A stretch of 64,000 nt of DNA from JAXMCK01 sp046349395 (GTDB lineage Bacteria > Pseudomonadota > Alphaproteobacteria > Geminicoccales > Geminicoccaceae), in the NCBI GenBank assembly GCA_046349395.1, contig JAXMCK010000005.1, forward strand, positions 558,001 through 622,000. Reading direction: 5' to 3'. The notes beneath the pieces are model-generated. The model saw only the letters and a program-made list of their open reading frames with translations. It was not told the origin of the DNA and ran no database searches. A program made the position numbers and the translations under genes. Shown here piece by piece: positions 26,086-35,350 of this stretch (positions are counted from its first letter, which is position 1; every line of letters starts with the position of its first letter).

Positions 26086-27706
26086 TCGCGGGGCCGGCAA
26101 CGCTGCCTGCCGAGCCCTCCCGTGCCGTCGGCCCCCTGGAGATCGAGGTGGTCACGGCGCTCTGCCTCGCGGCCGCCGTCATCTTCGCGCTCCACGCCGG
26201 CGAGGACGCCAACTGGGACCAGCGCAACCCTCACATCGCCGGGGCCTATCCGCTGCTGACCGGCCGCGAGGGTGTCGATGTCGCCCCCTTGCAGATGCAG
26301 ACCTGGTTCAATCCCCTGCCCTACGTGCCGGCGTTCCTGGCAATCGAGACCTTCCCGTCGAAGATCGCCACAGTGCTGCTGGCCATGGCCGCCGGACTGA
26401 ACGGCCTGCTCGTCTATCTCCTGGGCCGGCGCCTGCTTGTCGCCTACCCCACAGCATGGGCGATGGTGTCGGCGGCCCCGTAGACCATCCTCGGCATGAC
26501 GAGTGGGATCTTCGTCAGTGAGGTGGGCACGACGATGGTCGATGCTTAGCCTGGGCGTGCGGGCGAGCCTCATGCTCCTCTGACCCATCGGCCGGCCACC
26601 CTCGACGACGGTTCTAGCCCTTGCCGCCGCCTGCGCCGGTGCCAACTTCGGCCTGAAGCTGACCAACGCGATCTACCTGCCGACCATTGCCCTGGGCGTT
26701 CTCGTCGCCTGGCATCGTCTCGCCACGACGCCAGGTCGCCTTGCCGTCATGCCGATGGCGGCACTCGCCGCCTTCGCGGTCACCAGTGGCTGGTGGGCCG
26801 GCCATCTCTGGCAGATCTACGGCAACCCGATCTTCCCGCTGCGCAACGACATCTTCGCGTCGCCCTACCTCGTCGCCGAGCCGATGCTCGACGGCCGCTT
26901 CCTCCCGTCCTCCTTCAGCGACGGATTGCTCTACCCGCTCTGGATAGCACTCGGTCGACACCCGACGACCGAGATGGCCTACCGTGACGGACGGTTCCTC
27001 CTGCTCGCAGTCCTGGGTCTGCTCGACCTCTGGCCCCGCCGCCGCGACCCGGGCCAGCCCGGCATATCGGGCGCGCTGCCGCCGGCTTTCTCGCCATCTT
27101 CGCCGTGGTCACCTAGGTCCTGTAGCTCGAGATCTACGGCATCGGCCGCTATTTGGTCGCCCTGGAACTCATGACCGGTCCGCTGGTGCTCGTCGCACTC
27201 GACCGCCTCCTGCCGACACGGCCGGTCCGAGCCGTCGCCATGACGGCGATCTACGTAGCCTGCTGGCGACCACGGAGCCGCCGGATTGGGGACGCCATCG
27301 GCTCCGCAAAGACTGGTTCGGCCTCGGGCCGGAACTGGCCGCTGTGTCGCCGGGCACGCTGTTCGTCATCTATGGCGACGAGCCGGTGTCTTGGGTGATG
27401 CCGCTGCTGCCGAAGGCGGCCGGCTTCGTCCGGATCGCCGGCAACATCGACATCGACCCGCAGTTCGACCTTGGCCGGCAGGTCATGACACGTCTCGCCG
27501 GCCACCAGGGTCCGATGCGGACGCTCGCCGCACATCGCATTACGGACGAAGACCGCCAACGCCTGGAACTCTACGGCCTCTATGCCGATCCCTCCGACTG
27601 CGTCGAGGTGCCGTCCCACTCCGATACGATGGTGTCCTGCAGCGCTCGCCTCGACGTCGGTATCCAGGACCAGCGCGCTCCGGTCGAGGACGACTCTACA
27701 AGTTGA
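26082..27706 (+). pseudogene. decayed multi-membrane-pass glycosyltransferase-like gene
   Basis: The start is TTG 26082, overlapping the prfB stop. The first 133 codons are open and encode two or more membrane helices, with HAGEDANWDQRNPHIAGAYPLLTGR, a loop like those of GT-C transferases (DxD/E-type acidic loop after helix 1). The frame then ends at 26481-26483. Coding resumes in frame +1 (about 26590-27050: LKLTNAIYLP, SGWWAGHLWQIYGNPIFPLRND), returns to the first frame (about 27125-27250) and finally shifts again to 27706 (ELAAVSPGTLFVIYGD and on). At least three frameshifts and several stops show it is dead. It was probably a mannosyl- or other lipid-linked sugar transferase; the exact family is inferred. 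Confidence 0.8.
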
Positions 27707-28247
27707 CCCCGGCAGGCAGCATCCGTCGCAGGATACCGTCCTTGCGCACAAGGTGGTGGTTCAGGGCACCGCCGACGTGCAACGCCACCGCGAGGTAGAG
27801 CAGCCACTGCAGGCTGAGATGCATGGTCTGCCAGATCTCGGACATCGGCTTGTCGGGCGTGACGAGGTTCTTGAGGTCGACCAGACCCAGGAACGGGACC
27901 GGGTACCCGCCGTACGCGGTGTAAAGGAAGCCACTGATCGGCATCATGAACAGCAGGATGTAGAGAGCAGCGTGGGTGCCGCGCGCCATCGCCTGCTGCC
28001 AGGGCGGCATGTCGCCGGGCAGCACCGGGATCGGGTGCCGATAACGCCAGATCAAGCGGACGACCGCCAGGATCAGCACGATCAGCCCGTTGTTCTTGTG
28101 GAAGGTGAAGAGGAAATTCTGGAACGCTCCCGGACTGACCGACACCATGATCAGGCCGGCCGGGATCTGGAGCAGGATCAAGGCGGCGATGAGCCAGTGC
28201 AGCCCCACCTGCACGCTGCCCCATCTGTCGCGCGTATTGCCGAGCAT
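27696..28247 (-). CDS. cytochrome b561-type membrane protein
   Basis: 183 aa from ATG 28247 with GGGAGG 8 bp upstream; an in-frame GTG at 28262 is less likely. Four transmembrane helices are visible with conserved histidines for two hemes: VQVGLHWLIAALILLQ, FTFHKNNGLIVLILAVVRL, ARGTHAALYILLFMMPI and LHLSLQWLLYLAVALHV-like segments. It matches bacterial cytochrome b561, which passes electrons between quinone and periplasmic or membrane acceptors such as superoxide. The 3' end overlaps the end of the pseudogene on the other strand by 11 bp. Confidence 0.88.
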   Translation of the reverse strand: MLGNTRDRWGSVQVGLHWLIAALILLQIPAGLIMVSVSPGAFQNFLFTFHKNNGLIVLILAVVRLIWRYRHPIPVLPGDMPPWQQAMARGTHAALYILLFMMPISGFLYTAYGGYPVPFLGLVDLKNLVTPDKPMSEIWQTMHLSLQWLLYLAVALHVGGALNHHLVRKDGILRRMLPAGVNL

Positions 28248-28406
28248 CCGATGGCCTCCCACACGTAGCCCGACGCTACGATCTGGAGCGCCGCGGCCTC
28301 CGGAAAAGGCCTTACGGCGCCTTCGTTCCGACGGCGCGTCCGCGCTTGCCCCTGTTCGGACGCTCGCCTAGGCCTGCCCGAGGACCCGCGACCCCGGAGC
28401 CCCTGC

Positions 28407-29249
28407 ATGCGATTCGAGGGAACCGAGCGCTATGTGGCGAGCGACGAGCTGCGTCTCGCCGTGAACGCCGCCGTGACGCTCCAGAAGCCGCTGCTGGTCA
28501 AGGGCGAGCCCGGCACCGGCAAGACGATGCTGGCAGAGGAGGTGGCCGAGGCCTTGGGCCTGAAGCTCTTCCGCTGGCACATCAAGTCGACCACCAAGGC
28601 GCAGCACGGCCTCTACGAGTACGACGCCGTGTCCCGCCTGCGCGACAGTCAGCTCGGCGATCCCAAGGTCCAGGAAATCCGCAATTATCTGAAGAAGGGC
28701 GTGCTCTGGCAGGCGTTCGAGCTCGACGGCCGCTCGGTCGTGCTGATCGACGAGATCGACAAGGCCGACATCGAGTTCCCGAACGATCTCCTGCTCGAGC
28801 TCGACCGGATGGAGTTCTTCGTCCACGAGACGGGCGATCTCGTCCGCGCCCGCCACCGGCCGATCGTCGTCATCACCAGCAACAACGAGAAGGAGCTGCC
28901 CGACGCGTTCCTGCGTCGCTGCTTCTTCCACTATATCCGCTTTCCCGACCGCGAGACGATGCAGAAGATCGTCGAGGTCCACTTCCCGGGCCTGCGCAAC
29001 GACCTCGTGCGCGCCGCCCTCGAATCCTTTTTCGACCTGCGCGACATGCCGGGCCTGAAGAAGAAGCCGTCGACCTCGGAGCTGCTCGACTGGCTGAAGC
29101 TGCTCCTGGCCGACGAGATCGGCAGCGACGTTCTGCGCGAGCGGCAGGCCAAGAAGGCGATCCCGCCGATGATCGGTGCCCTGCTCAAGAACGAGCAGGA
29201 CACCCAACTCCTGGAGCGCCTCGCCTTCATGACCCGCCGGGATCGCTGA
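28407..29249 (+). CDS. MoxR-type AAA+ ATPase
   Basis: 280 aa. Walker A GEPGTGKT is at 33-40, Walker B is in SVVLIDEIDKAD (about 107-118) and a sensor Asn/Arg pattern is seen in VVITSNNEKELPDAFLRRC. The family works as a chaperone-like ATPase that matures metal enzymes together with a VWA-domain partner of the CoxE type. In many alphaproteobacteria that partner follows directly; here the likely partner lies at 33728-34900, about 4.5 kb downstream. No signal peptide is present and the protein is cytoplasmic. Confidence 0.92.
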   Translation: MRFEGTERYVASDELRLAVNAAVTLQKPLLVKGEPGTGKTMLAEEVAEALGLKLFRWHIKSTTKAQHGLYEYDAVSRLRDSQLGDPKVQEIRNYLKKGVLWQAFELDGRSVVLIDEIDKADIEFPNDLLLELDRMEFFVHETGDLVRARHRPIVVITSNNEKELPDAFLRRCFFHYIRFPDRETMQKIVEVHFPGLRNDLVRAALESFFDLRDMPGLKKKPSTSELLDWLKLLLADEIGSDVLRERQAKKAIPPMIGALLKNEQDTQLLERLAFMTRRDR

Positions 29250-29337
29250 AATCGGATCACGCGCCGCTCACCCGTTCGCCATTTGCCCGTGACCTTCCTC
29301 AGCGGGCAGCCTCGACGTGACCGAGGGAGGACTGGCG

Positions 29338-29769
29338 ATGACGGCGTTCTGGCGCAACTGGCTGAAGGTTTGGTGCGCCGCGGTGCTGTTGTTCGGGGTG
29401 CTGCTGGCGGGCGCCGCCTTCGAGCCGACGAGCGGGCCCACCCGCTTCGTGCTCCGACTACTTGGCGGGCCACCTGATCTCGCCTTCGACCAAACCCACC
29501 GCTTCGGCATGGCACTCCTGGGCGCCGTGACGATCGGCTGGGCCATCACCCTCTTTGCCACCATCGACGCCGCGCTACGGCTCGGCCCCGCCGGCCGGCC
29601 GGTGTGGCGGACCCTGACGTTTGCCGTCATCGCCTGGTACGTGATCGACAGCGGGCTCTCGATCGCGACCGGATACGGCCTCAACGCCCTGGCCAACACC
29701 CTCTTCCTGGTGGCGTTTCTGATCCCTGTCCGGGCCTCTGGTGCGACGAGCGTCAAACCTTCAACGTGA
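29338..29769 (+). CDS. small four-helix membrane protein of unknown function
   Basis: 143 aa from ATG 29338, preceded by GAGGGAGG; an upstream in-frame start at 29317 lacks this. Four hydrophobic segments are visible (about 9-27, 55-75, 88-105 and 115-132), so it is an inner-membrane protein with short loops. No catalytic or binding motif is recognised. It lies 88 bp after the MoxR gene on the same strand and may be co-transcribed with it, but the usual MoxR operon does not contain it. Confidence 0.6.
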   Translation: MTAFWRNWLKVWCAAVLLFGVLLAGAAFEPTSGPTRFVLRLLGGPPDLAFDQTHRFGMALLGAVTIGWAITLFATIDAALRLGPAGRPVWRTLTFAVIAWYVIDSGLSIATGYGLNALANTLFLVAFLIPVRASGATSVKPST

Positions 29770-30095
29770 AAAGGCGACAGGTGTGCCGGGCACGCGATAC
29801 GGTCGGGCTGACCATTGGGTTTCTCAGGGCTGCCTCGGTCACTTGCCCTAGGCAGAGCCCGATCCACTCTTGCCTGGATCGCTCGCTGGGGCCGAGATTG
29901 ATGCCTCGAGGCCCCATTGCTGGAGCGTCGCCATCTGCACTCCCGGTATCGGTAAGGAACCGGCACGGCAACTCGAGGCCAATCTGTCCGACCACAATCT
30001 CGGGGTGAGGTGGTCGCCGTGGCTTTAGGGCGGTTGAATGTCAACGGAAAGCCCCGCCGTCGGCGGGGCTCCTCACTTCTACGGCCCTCAGCCTC
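29770..30095. other. intergenic region, no gene seen apart from a terminator
   Basis: About 326 bp. No convincing coding frame on either strand. It contains the terminator hairpin at 30050-30070. Confidence 0.4.
30050..30070 (-). terminator. hairpin after the SGNH hydrolase gene
   Basis: A perfect 9-bp stem (AGCCCCGCC / GGCGGGGCT) with a 3-nt loop, about 25 bp past the stop of the minus-strand SGNH gene. On the minus strand it ends in a short T-rich tail (TTTCC), so termination in that direction is likely. Confidence 0.65.
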
Positions 30096-30860
30096 TCACG
30101 AGCCCGTATGGTTCTGGCTCACCAGGGCCGGGCCCTTCTCCGGGAAGAGGTCGGCGATCCGCACTGCGAGGCAGTGGTAGGCGGCGTCCGTCATGTGCAG
30201 GTGGTCGGGCCCGAGCATCGTCTCGAAGGTGAAAGCCCCGATCTCGAGCCAATATCGCATGAGCGCATGCCGCGGCAGCACGGCCGTCCCGGTCTTCAGC
30301 GCCGTCTGATCAACCGCCGCCCAGATCCGCTCGATCGACCGCTCGGCGGCAGTGTCCGGCAGTGGCTGCGAGTCCATCAGCACGATGTCGGCACCGGTGG
30401 CGCGCACGGCGGCGATCCCGGCCTCGACCTCACTGGCGACCGTCTCCGCGTCGCGATCCTGCAGCGCATCGTTGGTGCCGACCTGCCAGATGACGAGGTC
30501 GGCCGGCGTGCGCAGCACCGCCCGGTCGAGTCGCGCCAGATTGTCGGCGACGTTCTCCCCGCCGACACCGCGATTCAACACGCGCATGTCGCGACCGGGG
30601 AAGCGCTCCCGCAGTAGGGACTGCAACTGCGCCGGGTAGGTGTGCTCGGGCGCGGAGGCGCCAGCACCCTCCGTGCTCGACGAGCCGAAGGCGATGACGC
30701 GGACACCGGCACCGCGCGCGAGGGCACTCACCACCCGCGGCGGCGTGACGAAGCCGCCCCAGACGGTCGGTGGTGCATCACATGGTGATGCTGCGGCCAT
30801 AGGCACGGACAGGAGACCCCCGAGGAGGATCAGGAACAGGCAGACCATAACTTGGCGCAT
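30096..30860 (-). CDS. secreted SGNH/GDSL-type hydrolase
   Basis: 254 aa from ATG 30860 (AAGG upstream), giving a signal peptide (MVCLFLILLGGLLSVPMAAAS). Block I of the SGNH fold is VRVIAFGSSSTEGAGAS with the nucleophile serine in GSSSTEG, block II has the Gly in NRGVGGENV, block III the Asn in WQVGTNDAL and block V the Asp/His pair in DHLHMTDAAYHCLA. All four catalytic positions are present, so it is likely an active esterase in the periplasm. It is divergent from the OpgC-type acyltransferase gene, so addition and removal of acyl groups on a glycan by the pair is an attractive inference. Confidence 0.85.
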   Translation of the reverse strand: MRQVMVCLFLILLGGLLSVPMAAASPCDAPPTVWGGFVTPPRVVSALARGAGVRVIAFGSSSTEGAGASAPEHTYPAQLQSLLRERFPGRDMRVLNRGVGGENVADNLARLDRAVLRTPADLVIWQVGTNDALQDRDAETVASEVEAGIAAVRATGADIVLMDSQPLPDTAAERSIERIWAAVDQTALKTGTAVLPRHALMRYWLEIGAFTFETMLGPDHLHMTDAAYHCLAVRIADLFPEKGPALVSQNHTGS

Positions 30861-31044
30861 GGGACCTTCGCGACGCTTTCGCGTGCGCCCACCACAGGTC
30901 CTGGTTACACGGCAACGGGAACCGCTTGGCCGGGCCACTGTTGTGATATGTCACTCCGTCGGCCGTAGCGTCGTAGCGGCGCCGACACACTGCCTGGAAT
31001 CGGGCGTTTATGTCGCGCTCCGAGAGCCCCAAGCGAGATTTGGC

Positions 31045-32268
31045 ATGAACCGGATCACCCTGCTCGACGGCCTGCGCGGCTTCTTCGTCGTGTTCATGCT
31101 GATGAACCATCTGACCTTCTCGGGCGGGTATTTCCTCGGCTGGCTGAACTACGCGCATCTGAGCTTCGTGCAGAGTGCCCAGGGCTTCATTCTGGTGTCG
31201 GGCCTGCTCGTCGGCCTCGTCTACATGAAGGTGTACGATCGAAGTGGCCCCGATCAGGCGCGCCGTCGGCTGTGGCGGCGGGCAGCGCAGCTCTACGGCT
31301 GGCACATCGGTGTGCTGCTGGCGATCGTCCTCCTCTCGCGCCTCGTCCCGGGGAGCTGGAACGCCTGGGGCCCATGGCTCGACCGTCTCTACGGCAACGG
31401 CGTCGGTCCGGCCGTCGCCACCGCGACGCTGCTCTACCAGCCGATGTACATGGACATCCTGCCCCAATACATCGTCTACCTGCTGGTCTCCCCCGCGGTG
31501 CTCTGGCTGATCGCCACCGGCCGGACCTGGCTCGTGGCGGCGCTCAGCATCAGCGCCTGGCTGCTGGTCCAGTTGGGCGTGCATCTGCCGCTCGTCGAAA
31601 GCGCCGATGCCGCCTACGCCGCTGGCTACAGCGAGATCGCACTCCACGCGCACTTCAACCCGCTTGGCTGGCAGGTACTGTTCATGGCAGGCGTGGTCGC
31701 TGGCGCCCTGATGGCCCGTGGCGAGTTCGACCCCGAGCGCCTCGTCAGTCCCGACCGCACCGACCTCCTGCGGATCTCGCTTTTCGTGCTGGGCTTCTTC
31801 CTGTGCTGGCGGATGGCTTTCCACCTGGATCTCGTCCAGGGGGCGGTGTTCGACCGCTTCGTCGTCATGGAGCGCCGCGGCGAATTCGGCCCGGTCTATC
31901 TCCTGAGCTCGCTGGCGGCCGGCTATGCGCTGCTCTGGCTGTTCGTCGCCGGCCCGCGCTCGGCGCATGAGCGGACCCGCCGCATCGCCGAAGGCTGCCG
32001 CGCCTTCCTGGGCCACCCGTTCCTGATGCTGCTGGGCCGCAACGCGCTGCCGGTCTACGCCTTCCACGTCTTTGTCGTGTACGTGCTGAAGCTCGTGGAC
32101 ACGAAGTACGGCCCGTTCGGCGATCCCTGGAGCTCGCTCCTGGGCCTCGGCGCCATCGCGATCCTGGCGCTGCCGGCGCTGCTCATCGAGTGGCTCAACC
32201 GTCGGCCGGACAGGGCAACGGGGGGGTCCGCCACGCCGGTGCCGGTGCCCGCTTCACGCCGCCGCTGA
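31045..32268 (+). CDS. OpgC-type membrane acyltransferase
   Basis: 407 aa from ATG 31045; the long upstream frame overlaps the divergent SGNH gene and has no coding character. About ten membrane helices are seen. The N-terminal signature NRITLLDGLRGFFVVFMLMNHL is typical of OpgC and related acyltransferase-3 proteins, and YAFHVFVVYVLKL near the end is a conserved late helix. OpgC succinylates osmoregulated periplasmic glucans in proteobacteria; the acyl group here is not known. It sits in the inner membrane and is divergent from the SGNH hydrolase gene. Confidence 0.85.
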   Translation: MNRITLLDGLRGFFVVFMLMNHLTFSGGYFLGWLNYAHLSFVQSAQGFILVSGLLVGLVYMKVYDRSGPDQARRRLWRRAAQLYGWHIGVLLAIVLLSRLVPGSWNAWGPWLDRLYGNGVGPAVATATLLYQPMYMDILPQYIVYLLVSPAVLWLIATGRTWLVAALSISAWLLVQLGVHLPLVESADAAYAAGYSEIALHAHFNPLGWQVLFMAGVVAGALMARGEFDPERLVSPDRTDLLRISLFVLGFFLCWRMAFHLDLVQGAVFDRFVVMERRGEFGPVYLLSSLAAGYALLWLFVAGPRSAHERTRRIAEGCRAFLGHPFLMLLGRNALPVYAFHVFVVYVLKLVDTKYGPFGDPWSSLLGLGAIAILALPALLIEWLNRRPDRATGGSATPVPVPASRRR

Positions 32269-32274
32269 GGCCAA

Positions 32275-32300
32275 GAAAAAAGCCCGGCAGAGCCGGGCTT
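32275..32300 (-). terminator. intrinsic terminator between the OpgC gene and the VPLPA-CTERM gene
   Basis: Stem AGCCCGGC / GCCGGGCT plus one extra A-T pair, 3-nt loop. A run of six A on the plus strand (32276-32281) becomes a U-tract for minus-strand transcripts, so it ends the VPLPA-CTERM message and may also slow plus-strand transcription after the OpgC gene. Confidence 0.85.
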
Positions 32301-32323
32301 CCAATCACGCGATCTAGGTCTTG

Positions 32324-32980
32324 TCAGACCGCGACGGCCTGCGCCTTCCGACGACGTGCCACGCCGAGACCGGCAAGGGCGGAACCGAACAGCAAAACCG
32401 CTCCTGGGAGAGGTGTGGTCGTGATCTGCCCAACATAATAATCATTCTGCGTCATTGGATCTTGCGCCGTGCCGACATGGCCGAACGTCACTTCGCCACC
32501 GGACAGCGCCGCAAACGTAAGGACGCCATTCGCCACTGCGGTGCTCACTCCGTTTAGCAAAATGTTACCCGTAAAAAGCCCATGATCTCGATCGTAAAAT
32601 GTGCCGGTGAGGACGCTAACAACGGGCGAAAACACGAATTTCAGTACTTCGCCCTGATCGATCTGTTCATCATCACCGCCATTGGTACCAGAATCAGCCA
32701 CACCCAGACCCGTGCGATTTCCCGCGGCCCCAGTCAGATCATAGTAAGGGTTGCCACCCGTAGCGGTTACAGTCGCTTGCACACCGTTATTTGTAAATGT
32801 AAATGTCGATTGATTTGAGATGTCGGCACTGCCGCAAGGGGAAACCTCAGATGGACAGGAAAGTGTTCCTAATGCCTTGCTGAAGTTAAAGGTTGCCGTG
32901 ATTGCAGCCTCTGCCGACCCCGGCAGGAAAGTGGACAAAGCAGCGCCCGCGGTAACCGCCGCTAGAACCAATCCCTTCAT
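32324..32980 (-). CDS. VPLPA-CTERM sorting-domain protein
   Basis: 218 aa from ATG 32980, with GGAGAC upstream; codons farther upstream are not coding. A signal peptide (MKGLVLAAVTAGAALSTF, cleavage after AEA) starts a beta-rich body of about 170 residues. The C-terminus has the sorting module: TTPLPGAVLLFGSALAGLG, a hydrophobic helix and RRRKAQA. Such proteins are usually cleaved and anchored or released by an exosortase of the XrtD group, linked to extracellular polysaccharide. No exosortase is in the window. The gene is clearly poorer in GC than its neighbours, with Asn- and Thr-rich codons, suggesting transfer or relaxed composition. Confidence 0.82.
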   Translation of the reverse strand: MKGLVLAAVTAGAALSTFLPGSAEAAITATFNFSKALGTLSCPSEVSPCGSADISNQSTFTFTNNGVQATVTATGGNPYYDLTGAAGNRTGLGVADSGTNGGDDEQIDQGEVLKFVFSPVVSVLTGTFYDRDHGLFTGNILLNGVSTAVANGVLTFAALSGGEVTFGHVGTAQDPMTQNDYYVGQITTTPLPGAVLLFGSALAGLGVARRRKAQAVAV

Positions 32981-33727
32981 CGACCCGTCTCCATATAGGT
33001 CTGCCTTTAAGCAGGTACCGTGGTTACAGGTTCGTAAATATGGGCGCAAGGCGTCCAATTGGCGAAATGAAAATCCGACGAATACGCTTTCGGTTGAGCG
33101 GTTACATTAACCATCCGACTAACCTGTGCCACTCGATCAATGCAAGTGTATTAAAATCTGCACCATTTTACTTAATGTAAATGAAATCTATTGATCTTCA
33201 ACCTTAACGTTAGGGCGACGAGGCCCCCTGGTCGGCTTTCCTGCGAGGAAGCAGGAGGAGGACACGCAGGCAGGGCTGGCGGTCAGTGACCTGCAGGGCA
33301 AGCAGATACCGACAGAATGAGCGTCGCTGTAAGCCATTCTGCACCTTGAGAATTCCATGGTTCTGCACCGGGGTCCCGGCCCTGGCGACGTCGACGAACC
33401 AACGCACTACCCGGACCTCAAGAACAGAGTTCGTGCGACCGCTCCGGTGCGCGAGCAGCTTGCCAACAGGCGACATACTGCCCGATCTCGGGGTCGTTCA
33501 CTTCCGAGTTGAGTTGAGGAAATCGCGTTCTACGAACCCGTTCGCCTGCTGCCACTCGGTGCTGCCTCAACACCACTTGTTGCGCGCCCCTTTTCGCCGT
33601 CAATGCAAGCGTGAGATCTGGCCTTGGCTCATTACAGTGGTTCCGGGTGTATGCGTCGTTGACCGCCGGCACAAAGAAGGCTGAATGACCAAGCGACGAC
33701 GTCGTGTATCAGGCGGGCCGCGCCCTC
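32981..33727. other. AT-richer intergenic region, no gene recognised
   Basis: About 750 bp. The part 33050-33210 is the most AT-rich stretch of the window (for example TTACTTAATGTAAATG) and probably holds the promoter of the VPLPA-CTERM gene. Short open frames at 33210-33690 on both strands have no family likeness or good ribosome binding site and are not called. Confidence 0.45.
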
Positions 33728-34900
33728 ATGCTGGTCGACTTCTTCCTCAAACTCCGCGCCCACAGGTTGCCCGTCACCATCCGGGAGCTACTCGACCTTT
33801 TGGGTGCTCTCCGGACGGGCATGGCGCAAGGCGACGTCGACGAGTTCTACGCCGTCTCAAGGCTCTGCCTCGTCAAGGACGAGGCCCTCTACGACCGATT
33901 CGATCAGGCCTTCGCCGCCTTCTTCGACGGCACGGTGACTCTCGCCGAGATGTTGGGCGAGATCCCGTTCGAGTGGCTGCGGAAGGAGGCGGAGCGGCTG
34001 CTGAGCGAGGAGGACAAGGCGAAGATCCAGGGCCTCGGCGGCTTCGAGGAGCTGATGCGAACGCTGGCGCAGCGTCTGGCCGAGCAGGAGAAGCGGCACC
34101 AGGGCGGCTCGAAATGGATCGGCACCGCCGGCACCTCGCCTTTCGGCGCCTACGGCTACAACCCGGAAGGGGTGCGCATCGGCCAGGCCGAGAGCCGCAA
34201 TCGCCGGGCAGTGAAGGTCTGGGACAAGCGCGAGTTCGCCAACCTCGCCGACGATGTCGAGGTGGGTACCCGCAACCTTCGCCTCGCCCTACGCAAGCTG
34301 CGCCGCTTCGCCCGCGCCGGTGCTGCCGACGAGTTGGACCTTGAGGGTACGATCGAGGGCACGGCCCGCAATGCCGGCCTGCTCGACGTCCACATGCAGC
34401 CCGAGCGGCACAATGCCGTGGAGGTGCTGCCATTCCTCGATGTGGGTGGCTCGATGGACGATCACGTGCGCACCGTCGAGGAGCTGTTCTCGGCCGCACG
34501 CGCCGAGTTCAAGCATCTCGAGCACTACTACTTCCACAACTGCGTCTACGAGCATGTCTGGCGCGACAATCGCCGCCGCCATGACCGGCGCGTGCCGACC
34601 GAGGAGGTCTTCCGCACCTACGGCCCCGACTACAAGGCCGTGATCGTCGGCGACGCCACGATGAGCCCCTACGAGATCGTGACGGCCGGCGGGGCAGTCG
34701 AGCACTGGAACGCCCTGCCCGGTCAGGCCTGGCTGCAGCGGCTGCGCGAGGTGTGGCGGAAGACGGTGTGGCTCAACCCCCAGCCGCAGGACTGGTGGGA
34801 CATGCACCGCTCGATCCAGCTGATCCACCGCATCTTCGAAGGCCGGATGTATCCGCTGACACTCTCCGGCCTCGACGACGCGATCAGAGCCCTGCGTTAG
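33728..34900 (+). CDS. VWA-domain CoxE-type protein, MoxR partner
   Basis: 390 aa from ATG 33728; an in-frame GTG at 33704 is possible. The N-terminal 200 residues are helical (MLVDFFLKLRAHRLPVTIREL is a typical CoxE-like start). The C-terminal VWA domain carries the metal site DVGGSMDDH, a variant of DxSxS, and later DATMSPYEI. These proteins act with MoxR AAA+ ATPases in metal-enzyme maturation. The moxR gene at 28407 is the likely partner, displaced by about 4.5 kb. The stop overlaps by 4 bp the end of the SHOCT gene on the other strand. Confidence 0.9.
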   Translation: MLVDFFLKLRAHRLPVTIRELLDLLGALRTGMAQGDVDEFYAVSRLCLVKDEALYDRFDQAFAAFFDGTVTLAEMLGEIPFEWLRKEAERLLSEEDKAKIQGLGGFEELMRTLAQRLAEQEKRHQGGSKWIGTAGTSPFGAYGYNPEGVRIGQAESRNRRAVKVWDKREFANLADDVEVGTRNLRLALRKLRRFARAGAADELDLEGTIEGTARNAGLLDVHMQPERHNAVEVLPFLDVGGSMDDHVRTVEELFSAARAEFKHLEHYYFHNCVYEHVWRDNRRRHDRRVPTEEVFRTYGPDYKAVIVGDATMSPYEIVTAGGAVEHWNALPGQAWLQRLREVWRKTVWLNPQPQDWWDMHRSIQLIHRIFEGRMYPLTLSGLDDAIRALR

Positions 34901-35265
34901 GGCGGCGACAGCTCGTTCAGCAGCGCCTGGCGGCGCGTCTTGTATTCCTGCGGGGTGATGTAGCCCGCGGCCGCCAGCTTATCGAGCTGCGCCAGCTGGG
35001 CTTCGATCGTGGAGGCGCTCGGCACGGCGGCCGGCGGCGGCGTGTAGTAGACCGGCGCCGGATTCGCGTAATAGGTCGGCGCCGGCGTCTCATACACCGT
35101 CTTCGGCTGATTGTTCGAGTTGGCGACGATCGTGCCCAGGGCGTAGCCGCCGAGCGCGCCGCCGACCAGCGGTGCCGCCCAGTCATTGTGATGGGCCGAC
35201 GCCGGCCCAGCGACGAGCAGCGCGGCCGCTGCGACCCCCACGGCGACCCTCGGGCTCACGGTCAT
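34897..35265 (-). CDS. secreted SHOCT-domain protein
   Basis: 122 aa from ATG 35265 with AGGAGGAG upstream, a strong site that decides the start against a longer frame. A signal peptide (VAVGVAAAALLVAGPASA) is followed by a short Gly-rich segment (LVGGALGGYALGTIVA), a Pro/Tyr-rich linker (about 60-85) and a C-terminal SHOCT motif, LDKLAAAGYITPQEYKTRR. SHOCT is a short oligomerisation or membrane-peripheral motif; the function of this protein is unknown. Export to the periplasm is likely. Confidence 0.8.
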   Translation of the reverse strand: MTVSPRVAVGVAAAALLVAGPASAHHNDWAAPLVGGALGGYALGTIVANSNNQPKTVYETPAPTYYANPAPVYYTPPPAAVPSASTIEAQLAQLDKLAAAGYITPQEYKTRRQALLNELSPP

Positions 35266-35350
35266 AGGAACTCCTCCTGCACGGCTGCACTTGCACGCCT
35301 TGGTAGCATCGGGCACATCACGATGCCATCGGGACATCGGGGACCTGCAC

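Noticed and set aside
33210..33690. Open frames of 80-130 codons on both strands
   Set aside because: No family likeness, no ribosome binding site and mutually overlapping; more likely chance frames.
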